From Acidobacteria bacterium RIFCSPLOWO2_12_FULL_68_19 (GTDB lineage Bacteria > Acidobacteriota > Vicinamibacteria > Vicinamibacterales > UBA2999), in assembly GCA_001767525.1 (NCBI GenBank), contig MELF01000046.1, positions 122,437 through 186,436 of the forward strand: 64,000 bases of DNA, read 5' to 3'. Below are positions 7,442 to 15,520 of this stretch, piece after piece; the stretch's first letter is position 1; every line of letters begins with the position of its first letter. The position numbers were made by a program, and so were the translations under genes. The notes beneath the pieces were generated by a model. The model saw only the letters and a program-made list of their open reading frames with translations. It had not been told where the DNA came from and made no database searches.

Positions 7442-8955
7442 CGGTTCGGGAGCTGCTGCAGCGAGCGCTCGCGGCGGTGTCGCCGCACGATCGCCCGCAG
7501 TTCCTCGCGGCCGATCGCGGGCTCGACGTGACGTGCCGGGGAGTGACGCACGACTCGCGCCGCATCGAGCCGGGATGGCTGTTCGTCGCGCTCCGCGGGC
7601 GGAAGGCAGACGGTGTGGCGTTTGCGCCCCAGGCGATCGCGGCCGGTGCGGCGGCGATCGTCGCGGAGGGTCCGCCGCCGGCGCCCGTGACGGTGCCGTG
7701 GGTGGTCGTCGCGGACGCGCGAGTCGCACTGGCGTGGCTGGCGGCGGAGTTCTTCGGGCATCCGAGCCGCCGGATGCGCGTCGTCGGCATCACCGGCACG
7801 AACGGAAAGACGACGACGAGCTATCTGGTGGGCGCGATGTTCGAAGCGGCGGAGGTCAAGTGTGGAGTGCTGGGGACCGTGGTGTACCGCATCGGCGATC
7901 GCGAGCTCGCCGCCGAGCGGACGACACCCGAGGCGCCGGAGCTGCAGGGATTCATGCGCGACATGGTGGACGCTGGCTGCGGCGCCTGTGCGATGGAAGT
8001 GTCGTCGCACGCCCTCGCCCTGCGCCGCGCCGACGGCATCCGCTTCGCGGCGGGGGTGTTCACGAACCTGACGCGCGATCACCTCGACTTCCACGGCAAC
8101 ATGGAGGACTACTTCGCCGCCAAGCGCCGTCTGTTCGAACTCCTGCCGCCCGCGGCGCCCGCCGCGGTCAATCTCGACGATCCGCGCGGCGCCGCCATGG
8201 TCGAGGCGGCAGATCGCCCCGTGACGTACGCCGTCAACCGCCCGGCGGACGTGACGCCGGGACCGCTGGCGCTGTCGCTCGAAGGACTCGAATTCGGCGT
8301 CCGGACGCCGAGGGGCGAGCTCCACGTGCGCTCGCCGCTCGTCGGCCGTCCCAACGTCTACAACATCCTTGCGGCCGCGAGCGTCGCGACGGCGCTCGAG
8401 CTGCCGCTCGACGCGGTCGAGCGCGGCATTGCGGGGCTTGCCGGTGTGCCGGGCCGGTTCGAACGCGTGTCGTCGCCCGTCGACGACATCACGGTCATCG
8501 TCGACTACGCACACACCGATGACGCGCTGCGGAACCTGCTGGAGATGGCGCGCCCGCTCGCCGCCCGGCGCCTCGTCACGGTGTTCGGCGCCGGGGGCGA
8601 TCGCGATCGCACGAAGCGGCCGCTGATGGGCATGGTGGCGGCGCGGCTCAGCGACGTCGTGGTGATCACGTCCGACAACCCGCGCATGGAGGAGCCGCAG
8701 CGGATCATCGACGAGATCAATCTCGGCGCGCAGCAGGAGACGCGTCAGCGCAGCGTCGAGGTGCTGACGATCGTCGATCGTCGCGCCGCGATTCTGCACG
8801 CGGTCGGCCACGCGTCGCCGGGCGATCTCCTGCTCATCGCCGGCAAGGGGCACGAGACGTACCAGGAAGTCGGCGGACGATTGCTGCCGTTCGACGATGT
8901 GGCGGTCGCGCGGGAGGCGCTCGCGGCCCGGCGCGACAGGTTGCGGGTTGGGTGA
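7438..8955 (+). CDS. murE: UDP-MurNAc-tripeptide synthetase MurE (meso-DAP type)
   Basis: A 505-residue Mur ligase. The ATP-binding motif VGITGTNGKTTTSYLVG is near residue 120; the central domain has TRDHLDFHGNMEDYFAAK, and the C-terminal domain contains SDNPRMEEP. The DNPR motif is the known signature for meso-diaminopimelate as third residue, rather than lysine, and predicts a Gram-negative-type peptide. The cytosolic enzyme adds this residue to UDP-MurNAc-L-Ala-D-Glu. It is translationally coupled to ftsI (four-base overlap) and murF (eight-base overlap). Confidence 0.96.
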   Translation: MTVRELLQRALAAVSPHDRPQFLAADRGLDVTCRGVTHDSRRIEPGWLFVALRGRKADGVAFAPQAIAAGAAAIVAEGPPPAPVTVPWVVVADARVALAWLAAEFFGHPSRRMRVVGITGTNGKTTTSYLVGAMFEAAEVKCGVLGTVVYRIGDRELAAERTTPEAPELQGFMRDMVDAGCGACAMEVSSHALALRRADGIRFAAGVFTNLTRDHLDFHGNMEDYFAAKRRLFELLPPAAPAAVNLDDPRGAAMVEAADRPVTYAVNRPADVTPGPLALSLEGLEFGVRTPRGELHVRSPLVGRPNVYNILAAASVATALELPLDAVERGIAGLAGVPGRFERVSSPVDDITVIVDYAHTDDALRNLLEMARPLAARRLVTVFGAGGDRDRTKRPLMGMVAARLSDVVVITSDNPRMEEPQRIIDEINLGAQQETRQRSVEVLTIVDRRAAILHAVGHASPGDLLLIAGKGHETYQEVGGRLLPFDDVAVAREALAARRDRLRVG

Positions 8956-10354
8956 CGGGCTGCACCTCACGTTGCGGTGGGTGGCCGACGCGGTCGGCGG
9001 CCGGATCCGGGCGGGCGATCCCGACATGGAGATCCACGCCATCGGTATCGACACGCGAGCGCTCGAGCCGGGCGGATTCTTCGTGGCGCTGCGCGGCGCC
9101 CGCCACGACGGCCACGAGTTCGTCGCCGAGGCGGTCAGGAGGGGCGCGGCCGGGGCGATCGTCGAGCGGCGCTTCGTCGCGGGCGCCGAGGGCGCGGCCA
9201 TGGTCGAGGTGGACGACACGACCAGGGCGCTCCAGGACCTCGGCCACGCGGTGCGCGTCTGGAGCGGGGCGCGCGTCGTGGCGATCACGGGCAGCGCCGG
9301 GAAGACCACCACGAAGGAGGCGATCGCCGAGTTCCTTTCGGTGCGCTTCCGCGTGGTGAAGAACAGGGGGAACCTGAACAACCACATCGGGCTGCCGCTG
9401 TCGCTGCTGCAGCTTCGCGAGCGGCCGGACGTGGCGGTGATGGAACTGGGCATGAACCATCCCGGGGAGATCAGCACGCTCGTGGCAATCGCCGAACCGG
9501 AGCTGCGCGTCTGGACCAACGTGGGCGACGCGCACATCGGCTATTTCGGATCGCCCGACGCGATTGCCGACGCCAAGGCCGAGATCCTCGAACGGGCCGG
9601 GGCCGGACACGTGCTCGTCTGCAACGCCGACGACTCGCGCGTGATGGCGCGGGCGCGGCGCTTCGCCGGGAGAGTCGTCACCTTTGGCGCCGCGGCAGAG
9701 GCCGACGTGCGGGCGCGCGACATCGAGGACCTCGGGATCGACGGCATGCGCGCTCGCGTGCGGACCGATGCCGGGGAGCGGACGCTCGCCACTCCGCTTC
9801 TCGGGCGCGGCAATCTCGACAACGTGCTCGCTGCGACCGCGGTCGCCCGCGAGTTCGGCGTGCCCCTCGACGCCATTGTCAGCGCTGCCGCCCGCCTCGC
9901 TCCTGCCGATCGCCGCGGCGCCGTGCGGCGGCTCGGCGGCGGCGTCGTGCTGATCGACGACTCGTACAACTCGAGCCCCGCGGCGCTCGGCCGCGCGCTC
10001 GACGTCGTCGCCGGAGAGCGGCACATGGCGCGCAAGGTGGCCGTGCTCGGCGAGATGCTGGAGCTCGGCGATCAGGCAATCGCGCTCCACCGCCGGTCGG
10101 GCCGGACGGCTGCGGCCGCCGGCCTGCGGCTGCTCGTGACGATCGGCGGCGAGCCGGCGCGGGCGCTGGCGGCCTCAGCCGTCGAGGCGGGGTTGCCGGC
10201 CTCGGCGGTCCGGCATTTCGACACGAGCGAGGCGGCGGCCCACGAAGCGACGGCGGAGATCCGGGCGGGCGATCTCGTGCTCGTGAAGGGATCGCGGGGC
10301 ACCAGGACCGACATCGTCGCCGACGCGATCGCGGCCGAGTTCAGCCGATGCTGA
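8948..10354 (+). CDS. murF: UDP-MurNAc-pentapeptide synthetase MurF
   Basis: About 468 residues. After an N-terminal UDP-binding domain (IHAIGIDTRALEPGGFFVAL) comes the ligase motif VVAITGSAGKTTTKEAIA, then ENRGNLNNHIGLP-type KNRGNLNNHIGLPLSLL and VMELGMNHPGEI. The C-terminal domain has VLIDDSYNSSPAALGRAL and VLVKGSRGTRTD. It adds D-Ala-D-Ala to the tripeptide made by MurE. No ATG is available; a TTG at 8948 overlapping the murE stop gives the best match, and downstream TTG or GTG codons are possible alternatives. The end overlaps mraY by seven bases. Confidence 0.95.
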   Translation: MGDGLHLTLRWVADAVGGRIRAGDPDMEIHAIGIDTRALEPGGFFVALRGARHDGHEFVAEAVRRGAAGAIVERRFVAGAEGAAMVEVDDTTRALQDLGHAVRVWSGARVVAITGSAGKTTTKEAIAEFLSVRFRVVKNRGNLNNHIGLPLSLLQLRERPDVAVMELGMNHPGEISTLVAIAEPELRVWTNVGDAHIGYFGSPDAIADAKAEILERAGAGHVLVCNADDSRVMARARRFAGRVVTFGAAAEADVRARDIEDLGIDGMRARVRTDAGERTLATPLLGRGNLDNVLAATAVAREFGVPLDAIVSAAARLAPADRRGAVRRLGGGVVLIDDSYNSSPAALGRALDVVAGERHMARKVAVLGEMLELGDQAIALHRRSGRTAAAAGLRLLVTIGGEPARALAASAVEAGLPASAVRHFDTSEAAAHEATAEIRAGDLVLVKGSRGTRTDIVADAIAAEFSRC

Positions 10355-11433
10355 TGGATCTGCTGCTCCCGCTCGAGCCGTATTTCGGACCGCTGAACGT
10401 GGTGCGCTACATCACGTTCCGGACGGCGGCGGCGAGCCTGACGGCGCTCCTCATCAGCCTCGTGCTCGGGCCGTGGATGATCCGGACACTGCGCGACTTC
10501 CAGATCGGCCAGGTGATCCGCCAGGAAGGGCCGCAGTCGCATCGCGCGAAAGCCGGCACGCCGACCATGGGCGGCCTGCTCATCCTGACCGCGTCGATCG
10601 TCCCGACGCTGCTGTGGGCGGATCTGTCGAACCTCTACATCTGGATTGCGGCGCTCGCGACGTGCGCCTTCGGTGCGGTCGGCTTCGCCGACGACTACCT
10701 CAAGATCGTCCGCCGCTCGCACCACGGACTGCGGCCGCGGTACAAGCTGGCGCTCCAGGTCGTCATCGCGCTGGCGGTCGGCGTTACGCTGATGGCGCTC
10801 GCCGCCAACGATCTCTACAACACGCGCCTGATCTTCCCGTTCTTCAAGAACCTGATTCCGGATCTCGGCTGGTTCTACGTCGCGTTCACGGTGCTCGTGC
10901 TCGTCGGCGCGAGCAACGCCGTCAACCTCACCGACGGCCTCGACGGGCTCGCCATCAGCACGTTCGGCGTGGCGGCGGCGGCGTTCACGGCGCTCGCCTA
11001 CGTGACGGGACACGCGGTTCTCGCCGATTACCTGCTGCTCGTCCGCTTCGCGCCCGCAGGCGAGCTGACGATCTTCTGCGGCGCGCTGGTCGGCGCGAGC
11101 CTCGGCTTCCTCTGGTACAACTCGTACCCCGCGGACATCTTCATGGGCGACGTCGGCTCGCTGGCGCTCGGCGGGGCGCTCGGCACCGTCGCCATCCTCA
11201 TCAAGCAGGAGCTGCTGCTGCCGATCGTCGGGGGCGTGTTCGTCATCGAGGCGCTCTCGGTGATCGTGCAGGTTGGGTCGTACAAGCTGACGGGGCAGCG
11301 CGTCTTCAAGATGGCGCCGATCCACCACCATTTCGAGCTCATCGGCTGGAGCGAGCCGAAGGTCATCACCCGCTTCCTGATCGTGGCGGTGATCTTCGCG
11401 CTCTTCAGTCTGACGACGTTGAAGCTGCGGTGA
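10348..11433 (+). CDS. mraY: Phospho-MurNAc-pentapeptide transferase MraY
   Basis: A 361-residue integral membrane enzyme with about ten hydrophobic helices. Family motifs are present: KAGTPTMGGLLIL in the first cytoplasmic loop, the catalytic Asp pair in GFADDYLKIV, NAVNLTDGLDGLA, FMGDVGSLALGG and the histidine-rich MAPIHHHFELIGWSE. It transfers phospho-MurNAc-pentapeptide to undecaprenyl phosphate to make lipid I at the inner membrane. The ATG overlaps the murF end; a second ATG two codons on is also possible. murD starts five bases after its stop. Confidence 0.97.
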   Translation: MLMDLLLPLEPYFGPLNVVRYITFRTAAASLTALLISLVLGPWMIRTLRDFQIGQVIRQEGPQSHRAKAGTPTMGGLLILTASIVPTLLWADLSNLYIWIAALATCAFGAVGFADDYLKIVRRSHHGLRPRYKLALQVVIALAVGVTLMALAANDLYNTRLIFPFFKNLIPDLGWFYVAFTVLVLVGASNAVNLTDGLDGLAISTFGVAAAAFTALAYVTGHAVLADYLLLVRFAPAGELTIFCGALVGASLGFLWYNSYPADIFMGDVGSLALGGALGTVAILIKQELLLPIVGGVFVIEALSVIVQVGSYKLTGQRVFKMAPIHHHFELIGWSEPKVITRFLIVAVIFALFSLTTLKLR

Positions 11434-11437
11434 TGGC

Positions 11438-12808
11438 GTGGACGACAGTGGATTCTCGGTCGTGGCGTGTCGGGCGGTGGTGGTGGGAGCGGCGCGCAGC
11501 GGGATCGCCGCGGCCGGGCTGCTGGCGAAGCGGGGGGCGGCGGTGACGTTGACCGAGATGCGCGACGCCATCGACGGGGCGCCGGCGCTTCGGGCCGCGG
11601 GCGTCGCGCTCGAGCTGGGCGGGCATCGTCCCGAGACGGTCGCGGCGGCCGATCTCGTCGTGCTCAGTCCGGGCGTGCCGGCCGACCTCCCGGTGCTGGA
11701 CGCCGCGCGGCGGCGCGGCGTCGAGGTGATCGGCGAGCTGGAGCTGGCGTGGCGATGGATACGGGGACCGGTGATCGCGGTGACCGGCACGAAGGGGAAG
11801 TCGACGACCACGACGCTCGTCGGCCGCATGCTCGAAGCGGCGGGACGGACGGTGCTGCTCGGCGGCAACATCGGCGTGCCGCTGAGCGCACAGGTCGACC
11901 AGTCGACCGCCGACACCGTGCACGTGGTCGAGGCGAGCAGCTTTCAGCTGGAGACGGCCACCACGTTCCGACCGTGGATTGCCGTGTGGCTGAACGTCAC
12001 CGACGATCACCTCGATCGGCATCCGGACGTGCGGGCGTACGCCGACGCGAAGGCGCGCATCTTCGCGAATCAGACCGCCGACGACTGGGCCGTCGTCAAC
12101 GCCGACGATCCGCTGGTGATGGCCCGCAGCACGGGGATCGCGGCGCGCCTGGTGCCTTTCGCGCTGTCGGGACGGATCGCCGACGGGGTCCTCGTCGACG
12201 GCGAGTGGATCGTCCGCCGCACGGCGGCCGGCGCCGATCGGCTCGCGCCGGTCGCGGCGGTCGAGCTGCCGGGCCGCCACATGCTCGCCAACGTCCTCGC
12301 CGCGACGGCCGCGGCGTCGCTCGCCGGCTGCGCGCCGGCGGCGATGGGGGGCGCGCTCCGCGGCTTCCGGGGCCTCCCGCACGTGATGGAGCCCGCCGGG
12401 GAGATCGGCGGCGTGCGGTTCGTCAACGATTCGAAAGCAACCAACGTGGAGGCGGCGCGGCGATCGATCGAGAGCTTCCCGCGCGGTGTGGTGGCGATCG
12501 TCGGCGGTCGCTTCAAGGGCGGGGACCTCGGGGAGCTGCGCGGACCGCTCGCGGCGCACGGCAAGGCGGTCGTCGCCATCGGCGAGGCGGCGCCGCTCGT
12601 GCGGCGCGCGCTCGGCGACCTCCTTCCGATCGTCGACGCCGGATCGATGCGCGAGGCGGTGGAGCGGGGCTATGCGGCGGCGGCGCCGGAGGGCGTCGTG
12701 CTGCTGGCGCCGGCGTGCGCGAGCTTCGACTGGTTCCGCGACTACGCGGAGCGCGGAGAGACGTTCAAGCGGGAAGTGCTGAGGCTGAAGGAGACGGTGC
12801 TACGGTAG
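11438..12808 (+). CDS. murD: UDP-MurNAc-L-Ala:D-Glu ligase MurD
   Basis: A 456-residue Mur ligase of normal length. It begins with the Rossmann-like VVVGAARSGIAAAGLLAKRG, followed by DLVVLSPGVP, the ATP motif VIAVTGTKGKSTTTTLVG, NVTDDHLDRHPDV and FVNDSKATNVEAA. The C-terminal LLAPACASFDWFRDYAERG is diagnostic of MurD. It adds D-glutamate to UDP-MurNAc-L-Ala in the cytosol. GTG start, five bases after mraY. Downstream, the tight dcw packing breaks for 289 bases. Confidence 0.96.
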   Translation: MDDSGFSVVACRAVVVGAARSGIAAAGLLAKRGAAVTLTEMRDAIDGAPALRAAGVALELGGHRPETVAAADLVVLSPGVPADLPVLDAARRRGVEVIGELELAWRWIRGPVIAVTGTKGKSTTTTLVGRMLEAAGRTVLLGGNIGVPLSAQVDQSTADTVHVVEASSFQLETATTFRPWIAVWLNVTDDHLDRHPDVRAYADAKARIFANQTADDWAVVNADDPLVMARSTGIAARLVPFALSGRIADGVLVDGEWIVRRTAAGADRLAPVAAVELPGRHMLANVLAATAAASLAGCAPAAMGGALRGFRGLPHVMEPAGEIGGVRFVNDSKATNVEAARRSIESFPRGVVAIVGGRFKGGDLGELRGPLAAHGKAVVAIGEAAPLVRRALGDLLPIVDAGSMREAVERGYAAAAPEGVVLLAPACASFDWFRDYAERGETFKREVLRLKETVLR

Positions 12809-12814
12809 CGACGG

Positions 12815-12982
12815 TTCGAGGGTGCGACGGTGCGTCCGATGGTGTGAGGGTGCGACGGTGCGGAAACGGTGAGCAGTCGTCAGTCGGTTCGGCGCGGAGA
12901 GGAGCTGACCGCTGGGAACGCAGGCTACCCCAGTCTGCGAGGTCGGTGTCCGCTTCCACGGGCCGGCTGATGACTGCTGACC
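12815..12982. repeat. GTGCGA-type array and imperfect inverted repeat between murD and ftsW
   Basis: From 12815 the sequence repeats variants of GGTGCGA/GGTGCGG for about 50 bases and includes the 11-mer GGTGCGTCCGA (12829-12839), which recurs in both arms of the ftsW/murG repeat. It is followed by a 20-base imperfect inverted repeat: 12868-12887 pairs with 12963-12982 with three mismatches. There is no coding signal. The remaining bases up to the ftsW start (12983-13097) show no recognisable element. Confidence 0.65.
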
Positions 12983-13097
12983 GCTTCCGCCCGTGCGGCG
13001 GCGCCGCTTCGGCGGGACGGGCGCGGGATCGGGATCGTAATCGATCCGCGCCATACCAGGTGTTTCGGGTGCTCGGACGACTTTCGATAGGGGTGAC

Positions 13098-14198
13098 GTG
13101 GCGCGCAAGCTGAAATCGGATCGGGTTCTCTTTACGGCCACCCTCCTGCTGGTGTGCACCAGCGTCGTCATGGTGTACAGCGCGTCGGCGCTGCTGGCGC
13201 TCGAGCGCTATCAGCAGCCCTACCTGTTCGTCACCCGCCAGGCGATGTGGACGATTCTCGGCCTGGCCGCGCTCTGGGTGGCGATGCGCGTCGACTACCG
13301 GACCTACCGGAACGACGCGCTCATCTGGACGCTCGTCGGGATCGTCGCGGTCACGCTGGTCGGCGTCCTCTTCAGCGCGCCGGTGAACGGCACGCGCCGG
13401 TGGTTCGGGATCGGCGGCCTCGGCGTTCAGCCGTCGGAGCTCGCCAAGCTCGCCTGCGTGCTCTTCACCGCCCTCGTCCTGGAGCGGCGGATGCACCGCA
13501 TCGACGAGCTGTCGTACTCGCTGCTGCCGATCGGCATTGTCGTTGGCGCGATGGTGGCGCTCATCCTGCTGCAGCCAGACTTCGGTACCGCCATGTCGCT
13601 CGTGCTGATCGTGGCGGCGATGGTGTTCGTGGCGGGACTGCACTACCGGTATCTCGTCGGCACGCTGCTCGTGATGCTGCCGGCGCTCTACCTGGTGCTC
13701 GTCAGCGCGCCCTACCGGCGCCGCCGCCTCCTGGCGTTCTGGGATCCGTGGGCCGACCCGCTGGGGGACGGCTTCCAGATCATTCAATCGCTCGTCGCGG
13801 TCGGAACCGGAGGCGTGTTCGGGCGCGGGCTGATGGCGGGCGTGCAGAAGCTGTTCTATCTGCCGGAACCGCACACCGACTTCATCTACGCCGTCATCGG
13901 AGAGGAGCTGGGCCTGGTCGGCGCGACCGCCACGCTGCTCTGCTTCTGCCTGATCGCGTGGCGCGGCCTGCGCATCACCGCCCGCGCGCAGGACACGTTC
14001 GGTGCGTTCGTGGCGCTCGGCATCACCACGATGATCGTGATGCAGGCGCTCATCAACATGAGCGTCGTGCTCGGGCTGCTGCCGACCAAGGGCATTCCAT
14101 TGCCGCTCGTCAGCGCCGGCGGATCGTCGCTCGTCATCAGCCTGCTGGGGATGGGTGTGCTGCTGAACATCTCGCAGCACGAGACAACGGCGGCGTAG
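13098..14198 (+). CDS. ftsW: Septal peptidoglycan glycosyltransferase FtsW (SEDS family)
   Basis: A 366-residue polytopic protein with about ten transmembrane helices. SEDS signatures are clear: VVMVYSASALLAL in the first helix, GTRRWFGIGGLGVQPSELAK after the third, LILLQPDFGTAMSL, LGDGFQIIQSLVAVGTGG, LPEPHTDFIYAVIGEELGL and TKGIPLPLVSAGGSS. It polymerises lipid II together with FtsI at the septum. The GTG start follows the gap containing the repeat array, so it may have its own promoter, although none is obvious. An RodA identity is less likely in this context. Confidence 0.95.
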   Translation: MARKLKSDRVLFTATLLLVCTSVVMVYSASALLALERYQQPYLFVTRQAMWTILGLAALWVAMRVDYRTYRNDALIWTLVGIVAVTLVGVLFSAPVNGTRRWFGIGGLGVQPSELAKLACVLFTALVLERRMHRIDELSYSLLPIGIVVGAMVALILLQPDFGTAMSLVLIVAAMVFVAGLHYRYLVGTLLVMLPALYLVLVSAPYRRRRLLAFWDPWADPLGDGFQIIQSLVAVGTGGVFGRGLMAGVQKLFYLPEPHTDFIYAVIGEELGLVGATATLLCFCLIAWRGLRITARAQDTFGAFVALGITTMIVMQALINMSVVLGLLPTKGIPLPLVSAGGSSLVISLLGMGVLLNISQHETTAA

Positions 14199-14202
14199 AC
14201 CT

Positions 14203-14391
14203 GGTGCGAGGTGCGGAGGTGCGATGGTGCGAGGGTGCGTCCGAGGGTGCGAGGGTGCGAGGGTGCGGCGATGCACGCTGCCGCGCCGTACCGTCGCACC
14301 GATCCTCGCACCCTCGCACCGTTCGAGGCACCGTCGCACCCTCGCACCCTCGGACGCACCGTCGCACCCTCGCACGTCGCACCGTCGCACT
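14203..14391. repeat. Large inverted array of GTGCGA words between ftsW and murG
   Basis: The left arm (14203-14267) is a run of GGTGCGAG/GGTGCGG words; the right arm (about 14290-14391) is the complement, CGCACCCTCGCACC and variants. A 27-base core is a perfect inverted repeat: 14234-14260 against 14334-14360. As RNA the region could form a very stable long hairpin between ftsW and murG. It contains no gene and shares the 11-mer GGTGCGTCCGA with the murD/ftsW gap. Confidence 0.85.
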
Positions 14392-14406
14392 GGAAGGCCC
14401 GCCTCC

Positions 14407-15498
14407 ATGCCGCTGTCGATCCTGATCGCCGGCGGCGGCACGGGGGGGCACCTCTATCCCGGGATTGCCGTGGCGCGCGAGCTCATGGCGCAGGCACCCG
14501 ACGCGGAGGTGGCGTTTGTCGGCACCTCCGGCGGAATCGAAGCCCGGGTGATCCCGCGCGAGGGATTCGCCCTGGACCTGGTCCGCAGCGCAGGCCTCAA
14601 GGGGAAATCGCTGCCGTCGCTCGTGCGCGGCCTGGCGCTGCTGCCCCTGAGCGCGGTGGACGGGTGGCGCGTGATTACCCGCCGCCGGCCGTCGGTCGTC
14701 GTCGGCGTCGGCGGCTACAGCTCGGGTCCCGTCGTCCTGTTGGCGGCAACGCGCGGCATTCCGACGCTGCTCATGGAGCAGAACGCGATGCCCGGGCTCA
14801 CCAACCGGCTGCTGGCCCCGGTGGTCGATGCGGCGGCCGTGACGTTTCAGGAAACGATGCGGTTCTTCGGCAGCAAGGCGTTCCTGTCGGGCAATCCGGT
14901 CAGGCCGGAGTTCCTTCGGCGTGAGGAGGCACATGGGCAAGACGTTCGGCCGCCTGGGGCGGCACGGGTCCTAGTCTTTGGCGGCTCTCAGGGCGCGCAC
15001 GCGATCAACATGGCCGTGGTGGAGGCGGCGCCGCGGCTGGCTGCCGCTCAGCCGCGACTGGCCATCACGCACCAGACTGGGGAGCGCGATTTGGAAATGG
15101 TCCGCGACCGGTACCGACGCGCCGGGCTGGAAGCCCGGGTCGAGCCGTTTCTGTTTGCGATGGAGCGGGAGATGAAGTCGGCCGACCTCGTCGTCTGCCG
15201 CGCAGGCGCCACGACCGTCGCCGAGCTGACGGCGGTGGGGCGGGCGTCGATTCTCGTGCCGCTCCCGACCGCCACCGACGACCACCAGCGCAGGAACGCT
15301 GCGGCACTGGTCGAGGGCGGGGCGGCGCTGATGATCGAACAGCGCGAGCTCACCGGCGACCGGCTGGCGGCCGAGATGCTCTCGCTGGCGGCCGACGCGG
15401 AGCGGCGGCGGCGGATGGCCGAAGCGGCGCGGCGCCTCGCACGCCCCGACGCCGCGCGCACCATCGTCGAGCGGGTACTGGCGCTTGCCGGGCGATGA
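14407..15498 (+). CDS. murG: Lipid II synthase MurG
   Basis: A 363-residue GT28 enzyme. The glycine-rich ILIAGGGTGGHLYPGIAVA at the N-terminus and VVVGVGGYSSGPVVLLAA form the acceptor half; VLVFGGSQGAHAINMAVVE, VVCRAGATTVAEL and the DDHQRRNAAALVEGGAAL segment form the UDP-GlcNAc-binding half. It adds GlcNAc to lipid I at the cytoplasmic face. ATG 14407 was chosen because the frame upstream runs through the GTGCGA repeat array and encodes only repetitive Arg/Cys/Pro-rich residues. It is followed by murC after 22 bases. Confidence 0.96.
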   Translation: MPLSILIAGGGTGGHLYPGIAVARELMAQAPDAEVAFVGTSGGIEARVIPREGFALDLVRSAGLKGKSLPSLVRGLALLPLSAVDGWRVITRRRPSVVVGVGGYSSGPVVLLAATRGIPTLLMEQNAMPGLTNRLLAPVVDAAAVTFQETMRFFGSKAFLSGNPVRPEFLRREEAHGQDVRPPGAARVLVFGGSQGAHAINMAVVEAAPRLAAAQPRLAITHQTGERDLEMVRDRYRRAGLEARVEPFLFAMEREMKSADLVVCRAGATTVAELTAVGRASILVPLPTATDDHQRRNAAALVEGGAALMIEQRELTGDRLAAEMLSLAADAERRRRMAEAARRLARPDAARTIVERVLALAGR

Positions 15499-15520
15499 GC
15501 CGCGGAGGAGGGTCGCGAGA

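Noticed and set aside
4565..7729. Very long minus-strand frame across rsmH, ftsL and ftsI
   Set aside because: Open frames of this size on the opposite strand arise from high G+C coding sequence; the residues are Arg/Pro/Ala-rich with no domain.
12800..14400. CRISPR array, because of regular short repeats
   Set aside because: The repeats are 6-8 bases with no spacers of constant length and no cas genes.
14224..14406. Extension of murG to an upstream start
   Set aside because: The residues come from the GTGCGA repeat array; the conserved MPLSILIAGGGTGGH marks the true start.
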